Shown here in pieces: positions 18,036 to 26,208 of a stretch of DNA of 64,000 bases; positions within the stretch are counted from its first letter, which is position 1; the number at the start of each line of letters is the position of its first letter. Location: NCBI RefSeq assembly GCF_016342275.1, contig NZ_JAEIOT010000005.1, forward strand, positions 310,001-374,000, written 5' to 3'. The stretch is from Corynebacterium marambiense. GTDB lineage: Bacteria > Actinomycetota > Actinomycetes > Mycobacteriales > Mycobacteriaceae. Both the position numbers and the translations under genes were made by a program. The notes under the pieces are model-generated. The model saw only the letters and a list, made by a program, of their open reading frames with translations, ran no database searches and was not told the origin of the DNA.

Positions 18036-18743
18036 TCAGAAGAACGCGTCGGCTATCCCCGCGAGCAGGCACTGCCGCTGCATCGTCGCCGCATCGTCGA
18101 CGGTGAGGGCCAAGTGGTACTCCCGAGCCACCGCCGCCAGCCTGCGTACGTACCAGCAGCGCGCCCAGCGATCTGCGGGCAACCAGTCCGCAGGAAGGGA
18201 ATCGGACTTCTCGCGGTTCTGTCGGGCGGTGACGACGACGAGATTCGCCGGGTCGTTCGCGAACCGGATGCGCGTGCTCCGGTCCCACTCGGCCGCGCCC
18301 ATGTCCCATGCCGCGGAAAGTGGGTAAACGTGGTCGACCTCGATACGTTGACCCGGGTCCGTGGGGCTGGTAGCCATCATCCACCCGGAGTACGGATCGC
18401 GCCCGGGTGCGGCATGCACACCGCAGTCTGGGGTGACGGTCGCGTCCGGGAACTCGGCGACGAGCATCACCTCGTGGGTCGTGCAGGTTCGGGATCCGAT
18501 GTGCGCCCGGTTCCAGCCGGTTCCAAACCGGTTGCGATGGTATCCGGGGACATCGGGACGGTTTTCGGTGAGGGAGATGCGTGGCAGTGTTTCGGCCAAC
18601 GATGGTGGGGGAGCCTGTCCCGGTGGAATCCGGCCCATCGTCGGGGCGAGGGTGTACATCCCGAGCAGCAGGGTCGACAGAGTGAGGAGGCGGAGGACCC
18701 ACGTCGGGGGATGAACCGGATTTACGGTGTTCGTCATGGACAT
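18036..18743 (-). CDS. Exported HNH-type endonuclease (DUF1524/GmrSD-like)
   Basis: A 235-residue protein with an N-terminal hydrophobic signal or anchor (VLRLLTLSTLLLGMYTLAP) and a C-terminal HNH-like nuclease domain. The conserved segment is EVDHVYPLSAAWDMGA with the catalytic His, followed by FANDPANLVVVTARQNREKS carrying the Asn and the final metal-binding residues. Proteins of this type are exported corynebacterial and mycobacterial nucleases that probably degrade extracellular DNA. It starts at 18743, with a second ATG two codons later, and it is cotranscribed or convergent with nothing obvious. Two cysteine pairs in the exported part could form disulphides. Confidence 0.75.
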   Translation of the reverse strand: MSMTNTVNPVHPPTWVLRLLTLSTLLLGMYTLAPTMGRIPPGQAPPPSLAETLPRISLTENRPDVPGYHRNRFGTGWNRAHIGSRTCTTHEVMLVAEFPDATVTPDCGVHAAPGRDPYSGWMMATSPTDPGQRIEVDHVYPLSAAWDMGAAEWDRSTRIRFANDPANLVVVTARQNREKSDSLPADWLPADRWARCWYVRRLAAVAREYHLALTVDDAATMQRQCLLAGIADAFF

Positions 18744-18788
18744 TCTGACTCGCTATGAGCGGGTCCGGTTCCGCCGGATAGCGGCGAA

Positions 18789-18817
18789 GCCCGCCCCACC
18801 GTGAGGGTGGAACGGGC
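18789..18817. terminator. Hairpin after putP
   Basis: GCCCG..CCACC and GGTGG..CGGGC form two stacked stems separated by an internal loop, 33 bases beyond the putP stop. No T run is present, so this may be Rho-dependent or only RNA stabilising. Confidence 0.4.
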
Positions 18818-18849
18818 GTCGGGAAGGCGTGTCAGAGGAGGATGATCGG

Positions 18850-20427
18850 CTAGATCTCGCCCTTGGCGACCTTGGCCTGAACCTCTTCCACGGCGAGTTC
18901 CGGGTTCTCGTCCGCGAGCTTCGAGAGGCGCGCGGCCTCGTCGAATTCCTTGGTGACGCCGCGGGACGGGGGAGCGGTCGTGAGGGAGACGGCGATCATG
19001 ACGATGGCCGCGAGGAAGAAACCGGGAACCATCTCGTAGAGAGTGTCGCCCAGCGGGGACTGGCCCCAGAAGAACGAGACCAGCGCACCGGTGGCCATAC
19101 CTGCGATGGCCCCGGGGGTGTTGAGGCGGCGCCAGTAGAGCGATGCGATCACCACGGGACCGAATGCCGAGCCGAAGCCGGCCCAGGCGAACCCGACCAG
19201 TCCGAGGATTGACGCGTTCGGGTTCCATGCCAGGATGGCGGCGATCATGGCGACACCGACCACCGCGGTACGGGAGTAGTACACGAGCTTCTGGTTGGTC
19301 ATCGGGCGCTTGTGGAACAGGCGCAGCAGATCCTCGATGAGAGCGGATGAGGTGACCAGAAGCTGCGAGGAGATCGTCGACATGATGGCGGCCAGTACAG
19401 CGGTGAGCACCAGTCCGGCGATCAGCGGGTGGAACAGGATACGGGCCATGTCGAGGAAGATCGTCTCGTAGGAGTCGCGGTCGGTGATCGCGATGTTCGG
19501 GTCCTGGCCGAAGAATGAGGTGCCGATCAGTGCGACGGCGGCGGCGCCAATGACGCAGAGCAGCATCCAGCCGATGCCGATGCGACGGCCTGCCTTCGCC
19601 TCCTTCGGGGAACTGAGCGCCATGAAACGGACGATGATGTGGGGCTGTCCGAAGTAGCCGAAGCCCCAGGCGAGGTTACCGACGACGGCGGCGAAGGAAA
19701 CACCGGAGATCATGGAGAAGTAGTGGGTGTTCACCTCCCCGTCCGTCCAGGGGCCGTATTCCCGGGTGGTGGCCCAGGTGAAGATGGAGCCGGGGTCATT
19801 CATCACGAACAGTGCCATCACAGGAACGATGAGCAGCGCGGCGAACATGATCATGCCCTGCACAGCGTCGGTGTAGCAGACGGCGAGGAAGCCGCCGATG
19901 ACCGTGTAGATGACGGTGACGACGGCGACGACGAGGAGACCGGTGTGGTAGTCACCGTCAAAGGTCGCCTGGAAGTACTTGCCGCCCGCCACCATGCCCG
20001 CGGAGACGTAGAAGGTGAAGAACACCAGGATGATCAGGGAGGAGATGATGCGCAGTGTGTGCGAGCTGTCCCGCAGTCGGTTCTCGACGAAGGAGGGGAT
20101 CGTGATCGAGTTGTTCGCGATCTCCGTGTAGCTACGTAGTCGTGGTGCGACCCAGAACCAGTTGGCCCAGCAACCTATGAGGAGGCCGATGGCGATCCAC
20201 AGCTCCGAGAATCCGGTGACGAACAGGGCCCCAGGGAGGCCCATGAGGAGCCAACCCGACATGTCCGAGGCGCCGGCGGAGAGCGCGGCAACGAACGGAT
20301 TCAGGCCGCGTCCGGCCAAAACGTAATCGTCGTATTCATCGGTCTGGCCGAAGCCCCAGAAGCCGATGGCGAGCATGACGAGCATGTAAATAACAATGGC
20401 TATGACGAACCAGGTCTGTTCGGCCAT
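18850..20427 (-). CDS. putP: Sodium/proline symporter
   Basis: A 525-residue member of the sodium:solute symporter family with about 13 membrane helices. Family hallmarks include YVLAGRGLNPFVAALSAGASDMSGWLLMG (split over helices 1 and 2), the GGFLAVCYTDAVQG segment and the later SSQLLVTSSALIEDL motif, which match PutP proteins including the sodium site. It imports proline with Na+ as nutrient or osmoprotectant. A strong AGGAGG site stands five bases before the ATG. The C-terminal tail is charged and cytoplasmic. It forms a single-gene unit divergent from the SNF2 operon. Confidence 0.9.
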   Translation of the reverse strand: MAEQTWFVIAIVIYMLVMLAIGFWGFGQTDEYDDYVLAGRGLNPFVAALSAGASDMSGWLLMGLPGALFVTGFSELWIAIGLLIGCWANWFWVAPRLRSYTEIANNSITIPSFVENRLRDSSHTLRIISSLIILVFFTFYVSAGMVAGGKYFQATFDGDYHTGLLVVAVVTVIYTVIGGFLAVCYTDAVQGMIMFAALLIVPVMALFVMNDPGSIFTWATTREYGPWTDGEVNTHYFSMISGVSFAAVVGNLAWGFGYFGQPHIIVRFMALSSPKEAKAGRRIGIGWMLLCVIGAAAVALIGTSFFGQDPNIAITDRDSYETIFLDMARILFHPLIAGLVLTAVLAAIMSTISSQLLVTSSALIEDLLRLFHKRPMTNQKLVYYSRTAVVGVAMIAAILAWNPNASILGLVGFAWAGFGSAFGPVVIASLYWRRLNTPGAIAGMATGALVSFFWGQSPLGDTLYEMVPGFFLAAIVMIAVSLTTAPPSRGVTKEFDEAARLSKLADENPELAVEEVQAKVAKGEI

Positions 20428-20854
20428 GTGTCCTCCTAATGTGCTTGATGGCGGTGTATGCGATGGCTACCGTCTCGTGCAGTGAGGTCTCGTTGCGAGG
20501 TACCCGTGTGCCGCTCGAGGAGCACCCCGGTCGTGAGACAAGCCTTAACGACGGTTTCACACCAGCTTAGAGCGAGCAACCTGAAGCGGGTTACTCGACA
20601 AAAGTAATTACTGTGAGGGCTGTCGAGAATTGTCGTCTCGACGTTGCGGAAACTGGTGGTGAGGCTTATTTTCTCGGCTGAGAGCCCCGCTTGTGTTGGC
20701 GGTGTTCGCGGCGCCCCTGGGATGGTGCCCGGTTTGGGGGTGGTCGAAAACCAGCCAACCCTTGACTGGTGGGAATGGCTGCGGTTCGTGAGTGCCGAAC
20801 ATTTGTTCACCCGTCATGAGTGGCCTGCTCGGTACCGGTGGTAGAAAAGACAGC
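20428..20854. other. Divergent promoter region of putP and the SNF2 operon
   Basis: 427 bases without a convincing gene. It must hold the promoters for putP (leftward) and for the SNF2-SWIM-SbcDC operon (rightward). I could not fix -10 elements with confidence and found no GlxR- or LexA-like consensus. Confidence 0.5.
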
Positions 20855-23800
20855 ATGACGTCGACGCCCACCCACCTGGTCCACGGACTGTGGTGTCGGG
20901 AGACGGGATTTCATCTGTGGATCGAGCAGGTGGAGGGACATCGGGTGGTCGGACCGGATTCCGTTCCGCGGGGCACGCTGCCTGCCGTACTGGAGGTGGC
21001 ACTCGCAGGCCGACCGTTCCGGCACAGAATCCCCGTGGTCCTTCAGACCCCAAAGCAGCGTCGGGTGAGTCTCACCGTCCCCACGGCAGCGTTCACGCCA
21101 GCGCAGGCAGTGGAGCTGTTGGCGCAGCTGGCTCCGCTGGATCAACCCGGGCCCGGGGTACCGCGGAACCAGCGGGCGGCCGTCGCTCCCGACTTGCTCT
21201 GGCTGATCCGGTTGTATCTGGGACTAGAACGGTTCGTCCGTGCAGGGCGGGTATCTCTGCGGTGCCGCTGGAACGAAGGCGAGTGGTGGCCGGAGTGGCA
21301 GTTGGTCCTGGGCGCTGACGAGGCGATGTGGCTGACCGCGATGGCCGCCGCTGCACCGCGGATCTTGACGGTCAACGCCTCCACCGCGATCGCCGAGGAG
21401 CTGGCTAGTGTGCTCCCGCACTGGATCGCTCTCGCATATCTCGCCGATGTCGATCTTGCGACCTCGGACCGTGAACCTCACCCGTTTGTTCGTGCCCTGC
21501 TCGCCGGTGAAGCGTTCCGCCGGGGTAGCGCTCGATTGGTTGCCGGGCTGACGGAATGGCGCGACTCCCTGGACAGTGAACGGTTGGAACTGGTTTTCGT
21601 CGTGGAGGAACCCAGGTCCGTGGATGAAGATCCGCGCGGTCCGGTCCCGTCAGCCCCGGGAGATGACGGGGTGGCCGAAGTGTCGCGGGCGCTGGCGGCC
21701 AGGCGGACCGTCACCGCTCTCCGCGGCCTCGCCGACACCACGGACCGGCCGCCTGTCGCGGACGAAAAGGTCGGTGAACTCTGGCGTATCCAGGTTCGCG
21801 TGCGCAAGGACGGCGGGACACCGGAACCGTTCCGGCGGGGGATCTGGCCCGTCGAGATCTGGCAGAAACTGAGTGACCGGCACCAGCGGGCCATCTGGAT
21901 CAGCGGACTCCTCGATGATTCCCGGTTCGGGGTCGCGCTCCGGGGAGTCGTCGGAGGGGACGACGGGGACTGGGACGTCGCACTTACGGGCAGTCAGATC
22001 CTCACCTTCATCGAGAAGGACGCGGAGGCGTTGCGGAAGGAGGGGTTCCTCGTCATGCTGCCCGCCTCGTGGTCCCGTCAGGAGGTCGGACTGAAGGTCT
22101 CCACCTCCTCGCCCCAGGACCCAGGGGTGGAGGGGAGCACCCACCGGCGGTTCGGTCTCGACCAGATCGTCGAGTACGACTGGCGCCTCAGTCTCGGGGA
22201 CACGGTCCTCAACGCGGAGGAGATGGCCGATCTGGTCAACTCTCGCGACGGACTGGTCAAGCTCCGCGACAACTGGGTGGTGGCCGACCGGAAGAGCGTC
22301 GCGAGGGTGGCGAGGTACGTCAGCCAACTGGTCCGGGCCGGCGAAGGGCACCTGCAGGAGGAGGTCGAACGCTGCCGTGGGGCACTGGCTGCGGCGAAGA
22401 TGTCGGGTACTGGGGACATCGAGGAGTTCGAGAAGGCGTTGGCCGACGCCGAGCGGGCGTACGCCGAGGAAACCGGCACTTCGGGTTCCCTCTCTGCGGC
22501 GGAACTCCGGAAACTCGCCCTGGAGAACTCCGCTGAGGACGACACACCCGTGGAGTTCACCGCGACCGGATGGCACGCTCGGTTCATGGGGGATACCGTC
22601 GGCGCCGGAGACGGGGACGCGGGGCCCGCCGTACCTGACCAACCAGCGCCCGTCCGTCTCGCGGTACCGGACACCGTTCACGCGGAGCTCCGTCCCTACC
22701 AACGTCGGGGTGTGGACTGGCTTCACTGGATGTCGCGGGCTGGGCTCGGGGCGGTACTCGCCGACGACATGGGGCTGGGGAAGACCCTCCAGATTCTGGC
22801 GCTCACCGCCGTGGAGAAGGAGGAGGCGGGAACAGACGGGGAATTCGGCCCGACCCTCATCGTCGCCCCGAATGCGGTGCTCGCGAACTGGGCCGCGGAA
22901 GCCCGTCGCTTCGTCCCGTCCCTGAAGGTCATCATCCATCACGGTGGATCCCGGCTGAAGGAGGATGTGCTCAGTGCTGCGGTGGAGGGAACCGACATCG
23001 TCATCACCAGCTACGGCACCGCGGCCCGCGACCGGGCGACCCTCAGTGCAATCGACTGGTGGCGGGTGGTCCTCGATGAGGCCCAGCACATCAAGAACTC
23101 CGCGACGGCGGTCTCCAGGGCCGTCAGGTCCATCCCCTCGCGGCACCGCGTCGCACTGACCGGAACACCGGTGGAGAACCGGTTGTCCGAACTACGCTCG
23201 ATCATGGACTACTGCAATCCCGGCGTGCTCGGCAGCGCTAACTTCTTCCGCAACCACTACGCGAACGCCATCGAGAAGTATGGCGACGAGGAGATGTCCG
23301 AAAGACTCCGTACGTTCACCGCCCCGTTCATTCTCCGCCGGGTCAAAACCGATCCGTCGGTCATCGATGATCTCCCGGAGAAGAACGAGACCATCCTCCG
23401 CGTGCCGATGACACCCGAGCAGGCCGCGCTGTACCAGAGCTACGTCAACGATGTGAAGGAGAAACTGGCGGGAACCGAGGCCATCGCGCGACGGGGTCTC
23501 GTCCTCGCGGCGATCACCAGAACGAAGCAGATCTGCAACCACCCCGCGCACTATCTGGGGGACGGGTCACCGGTCTCACTCCGAGGGAAACACAGATCCG
23601 GCAAGGTATCGGCACTCATGGATTTGCTCGACGAGACGACCGCGGAGGGGGAGAGGACCATCGTGTTCACCCAGTACCGGGCATTCGGCACCATCCTCGC
23701 CCCTTACCTCTCGTCCCGCTTCGACCGGGAGATCCCGTTCCTCCACGGTGGACTGTCGCGGGCCCGACGAGACCGGATGGTCGCCGATTTCCAGGCTCCC

Positions 23801-24196
23801 GACGGTCCACCGGTGATGATCGTCTCGCTCAAGGCTGGCGGTACAGGACTCAATCTCACCGCCGCCAACGTCGTGGTGCACATGGACCGGTGGTGGAATC
23901 CCGCCGTGGAGAACCAGGCGACAGATCGTGCCTACCGGATCGGCCAGCTCAAGGACGTCCGCGTCTACATGATGGTCACCGAGGGCACGATCGAGGAGTC
24001 GATCCAGGAGGTCCTCGAGGGGAAACGCCGTCTCGCCGGGACCGTCATCAGCGGGGGAGAGGGATGGATCACGGAACTGTCGGATGAAGAACTGGCGGAA
24101 CTGTTCAGCTACCGGGACCGAGTCGGTGCGAGGGGGTCCCGGGCCGCCGATCCGCCGACCGGTCCGGTCACACTGAAGGAGGAGACGGAGCGATGA
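20855..24196 (+). CDS. SNF2-family DNA helicase/translocase
   Basis: A 1113-residue Swi2/Snf2-type ATPase. The N-terminal 600 residues form the bacterial SNF2-associated domain (rich in Trp and acidic residues, with a short coiled segment near 515-550). Motif I DDMGLGKTLQ is near residue 638, the DEAQ box (LDEAQHIKN) near 740, GTPVENRLSEL near 770, and the C-terminal lobe carries FTQYRAFG, GGTGLNL and QATDRAYRIGQ near 1010-1030. Start ATG 20855 gives the family N terminus. Its stop overlaps the next start (ATGA at 24193). Such proteins translocate on double-stranded DNA and remodel DNA-protein complexes, including in HepA-like and phage-defence roles. Coupling to SWIM and Mre11/Rad50-like genes suggests DNA end or fork processing. 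Confidence 0.88.
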   Translation: MTSTPTHLVHGLWCRETGFHLWIEQVEGHRVVGPDSVPRGTLPAVLEVALAGRPFRHRIPVVLQTPKQRRVSLTVPTAAFTPAQAVELLAQLAPLDQPGPGVPRNQRAAVAPDLLWLIRLYLGLERFVRAGRVSLRCRWNEGEWWPEWQLVLGADEAMWLTAMAAAAPRILTVNASTAIAEELASVLPHWIALAYLADVDLATSDREPHPFVRALLAGEAFRRGSARLVAGLTEWRDSLDSERLELVFVVEEPRSVDEDPRGPVPSAPGDDGVAEVSRALAARRTVTALRGLADTTDRPPVADEKVGELWRIQVRVRKDGGTPEPFRRGIWPVEIWQKLSDRHQRAIWISGLLDDSRFGVALRGVVGGDDGDWDVALTGSQILTFIEKDAEALRKEGFLVMLPASWSRQEVGLKVSTSSPQDPGVEGSTHRRFGLDQIVEYDWRLSLGDTVLNAEEMADLVNSRDGLVKLRDNWVVADRKSVARVARYVSQLVRAGEGHLQEEVERCRGALAAAKMSGTGDIEEFEKALADAERAYAEETGTSGSLSAAELRKLALENSAEDDTPVEFTATGWHARFMGDTVGAGDGDAGPAVPDQPAPVRLAVPDTVHAELRPYQRRGVDWLHWMSRAGLGAVLADDMGLGKTLQILALTAVEKEEAGTDGEFGPTLIVAPNAVLANWAAEARRFVPSLKVIIHHGGSRLKEDVLSAAVEGTDIVITSYGTAARDRATLSAIDWWRVVLDEAQHIKNSATAVSRAVRSIPSRHRVALTGTPVENRLSELRSIMDYCNPGVLGSANFFRNHYANAIEKYGDEEMSERLRTFTAPFILRRVKTDPSVIDDLPEKNETILRVPMTPEQAALYQSYVNDVKEKLAGTEAIARRGLVLAAITRTKQICNHPAHYLGDGSPVSLRGKHRSGKVSALMDLLDETTAEGERTIVFTQYRAFGTILAPYLSSRFDREIPFLHGGLSRARRDRMVADFQAPDGPPVMIVSLKAGGTGLNLTAANVVVHMDRWWNPAVENQATDRAYRIGQLKDVRVYMMVTEGTIEESIQEVLEGKRRLAGTVISGGEGWITELSDEELAELFSYRDRVGARGSRAADPPTGPVTLKEETER

Positions 24197-25035
24197 GTCC
24201 CAAGGAAAAGCCTCGCAGGGGACACGTGACGGGGGCCGACAACGTCATCTACGCCAACTTCGGACGCACCACCCGGGTCACGGAGACCTCCCGCCCCGGA
24301 ACCTCGCGGAAGAAGACCGCCCCCGTGAGCCCCGTCACCCGTAGGCTCGGTGAGGGGGTCGCCGAGCTGGCCGAGGAGGGGCGACGGAAGCGCGGCCGCG
24401 CCTACGCCGACAACGGGAACGTGCTCTCGGTCGTGGTTGACCGGGACCGCATCACCGGCACGGTCGCCGGAAGCCAGAACGAGCCGTTCACCGTCACCGT
24501 GGGACTCGCGTACAGGAGCGCCGAGGACCTGCAGGAGGCGATCAGGGTTCTAGCAGGGGACCCCCGCGGCATAGACGCCGTGCGCCGCGGCAGCATTCCC
24601 GATGAGGTCCTGGATGTCCTGCTCTGCGCGGATGCCGCGGAACTGCGACTCCACTGCACCTGCCCGGACCCGACGCCGGTGTGCAAGCATTCCGTGGCGG
24701 TCGCCCGCGTCGCTTCGGAGAAGTTCGATGCCGGTCCGCACCTCCTCTACGCACTGCGCGGCGTCGACCCGGTGTCCGTGCAGCGGAGCATGAGTGGGGC
24801 GGTGGCCAAGCGCGGGGAAACAGCGGTGGTGAGTTCGGAGGAGTTCTGGCAGGGCGGGCAGTTGCCCCCGCTGCCGGACCCGGCGCTGGCTCCGCTCATC
24901 GACGACACCGACCCCGAGAAGCTCGCCGACGCGTTGTTCACGGCCTCGTACACCAGGATCGAGGCCCGCGCCGGGGTCGCCGACATCACCGAGCTCTACC
25001 ATCACCTCACCCGCGGACCTCGGAGCAGTACATGA
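24193..25035 (+). CDS. SWIM zinc-finger protein
   Basis: A 280-residue protein. The SWIM motif CTCPDPTPVCKH, pattern CxCx6CxH, lies at about residues 155-166 and would bind zinc and DNA or protein. The region before it is basic (Arg/Lys-rich, residues 1-70) and the C terminus acidic. Both ends overlap neighbours by four bases (ATGA at 24193-24196 and 25032-25035), so it is translated in step with the SNF2 protein and the nuclease. SWIM proteins next to SNF2 helicases are common in bacteria, and the pair probably works as one complex. Confidence 0.85.
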   Translation: MSPKEKPRRGHVTGADNVIYANFGRTTRVTETSRPGTSRKKTAPVSPVTRRLGEGVAELAEEGRRKRGRAYADNGNVLSVVVDRDRITGTVAGSQNEPFTVTVGLAYRSAEDLQEAIRVLAGDPRGIDAVRRGSIPDEVLDVLLCADAAELRLHCTCPDPTPVCKHSVAVARVASEKFDAGPHLLYALRGVDPVSVQRSMSGAVAKRGETAVVSSEEFWQGGQLPPLPDPALAPLIDDTDPEKLADALFTASYTRIEARAGVADITELYHHLTRGPRSST

Positions 25036-26207
25036 CCACGATCACCTTCCTCCACACGTCCGACTGGCAGCTCGGGATGGAACGCTGGTTCCTTCCACCA
25101 GAGGCACAGTCCCGCTTCGACCAGGCCCGCATCGATGCCATCCGGGCACTCGACGCCGCAGCGGTCGACCACGGGTGCTCGTTCATACTGGTCGCAGGCG
25201 ATGTCTTCGAGCACAACAGCCTCGCGGACCACACCACCGGGCGTGCTCTCGAGGCACTGGCGTCGCTGCGAACCCCCGTCTGGCTCCTGCCCGGCAACCA
25301 TGACCCACTGACGGCTACGAGCCCTTTCTATGGTGCGTGCACCATCCCCGGCGTCAATGTCCTGGCCGACGATACGCCGGTGGAGGTAGCCCCCGGGATC
25401 GAACTGGTCGGTGCGCCACTCACCGCCAGATACGCGAGTGAGGACCTTGCTGCCCGCGCACTCGCACGACTGGAACCCACATCAGGTATCCGGATCCTCA
25501 CCGCCCACGGACAGGTGCAGCACCGGGGAGGCGAACCGGCCCCGGGGTTACTCGACCTCGGCACCCTGGAAGACGCGGTGGCGCGCCGGGTCATCGACTA
25601 CGTCGCACTCGGTGACACCCACTCCGCCCAACCGGTGGGCGGAACAGGGAGAATCTGGTTCTCCGGTGCTCCGGAGGTCACCGACTACCACGATCTCGAC
25701 TCCGCTGGGGGCGGGGAGGACAACTCGGGCACCGCCCTCGTGGTCACGGTGACCGTCGATGACGACGATCCTGACTCGGTGGCGGACGTCTCGGTCGAGC
25801 AGATCGACGTCGGGACGTGGACTTTCGAGGCGCTCGGTGCGGAAATCAACTCCGCCGAGGATGTCACGGCCTTCATCGCCCGGCTGGAGGCCTACCCGGA
25901 TAAGGCCCGGACGGTGATCAAGTACGCGCTCCGCGGATCCGTCGACCTCTCCACGTGGCAGCGGCTCGAATCCGGGATCACCCGCCTGCAACCCCGGTTC
26001 GCTTCCCTCCGTGAACGCCCCCGGCTGATGGATATCACAGTGGTTCCGTGCGACGAGGAGCTCCGGGAGCTCCAGCTGTCGGGCTACGCGGCTGGCGCAT
26101 GGGACGAGCTCCTCGACGCGGCTCTCGGCTCCGAAACTACGCCCGCCGATCCGGTCGCCAGGGATGCCCTCCGGCTGCTCCACCGATTCGCTGAGAAGGG
26201 ACACTGA
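25032..26207 (+). CDS. SbcD/Mre11/YhaO-like metallophosphoesterase nuclease
   Basis: A 391-residue calcineurin-like nuclease. Phosphoesterase motifs are present in order: HTSDWQLG (residues 8-15; Gln replaces the His of classical SbcD, as in many Mre11/YhaO relatives), VAGDVFEHN, LPGNHD near 86-91, TAHGQ near 157 and LGDTHS near 190. It would bind two Mn ions and act as exonuclease and endonuclease on DNA ends with the next gene's ATPase. The start codon overlaps the SWIM gene stop. A longer in-frame reading from 24681 runs through the SWIM gene and is rejected. The C-terminal region is the capping and partner-binding part. Confidence 0.85.
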   Translation: MTTITFLHTSDWQLGMERWFLPPEAQSRFDQARIDAIRALDAAAVDHGCSFILVAGDVFEHNSLADHTTGRALEALASLRTPVWLLPGNHDPLTATSPFYGACTIPGVNVLADDTPVEVAPGIELVGAPLTARYASEDLAARALARLEPTSGIRILTAHGQVQHRGGEPAPGLLDLGTLEDAVARRVIDYVALGDTHSAQPVGGTGRIWFSGAPEVTDYHDLDSAGGGEDNSGTALVVTVTVDDDDPDSVADVSVEQIDVGTWTFEALGAEINSAEDVTAFIARLEAYPDKARTVIKYALRGSVDLSTWQRLESGITRLQPRFASLRERPRLMDITVVPCDEELRELQLSGYAAGAWDELLDAALGSETTPADPVARDALRLLHRFAEKGH

Positions 26208-26208
26208 C

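Noticed and set aside
24681-25031. Long N-terminal extension of the Mre11-like nuclease
   Set aside because: It runs in another frame through the SWIM gene; ATG 25032 fits the family N terminus and the ATGA coupling.
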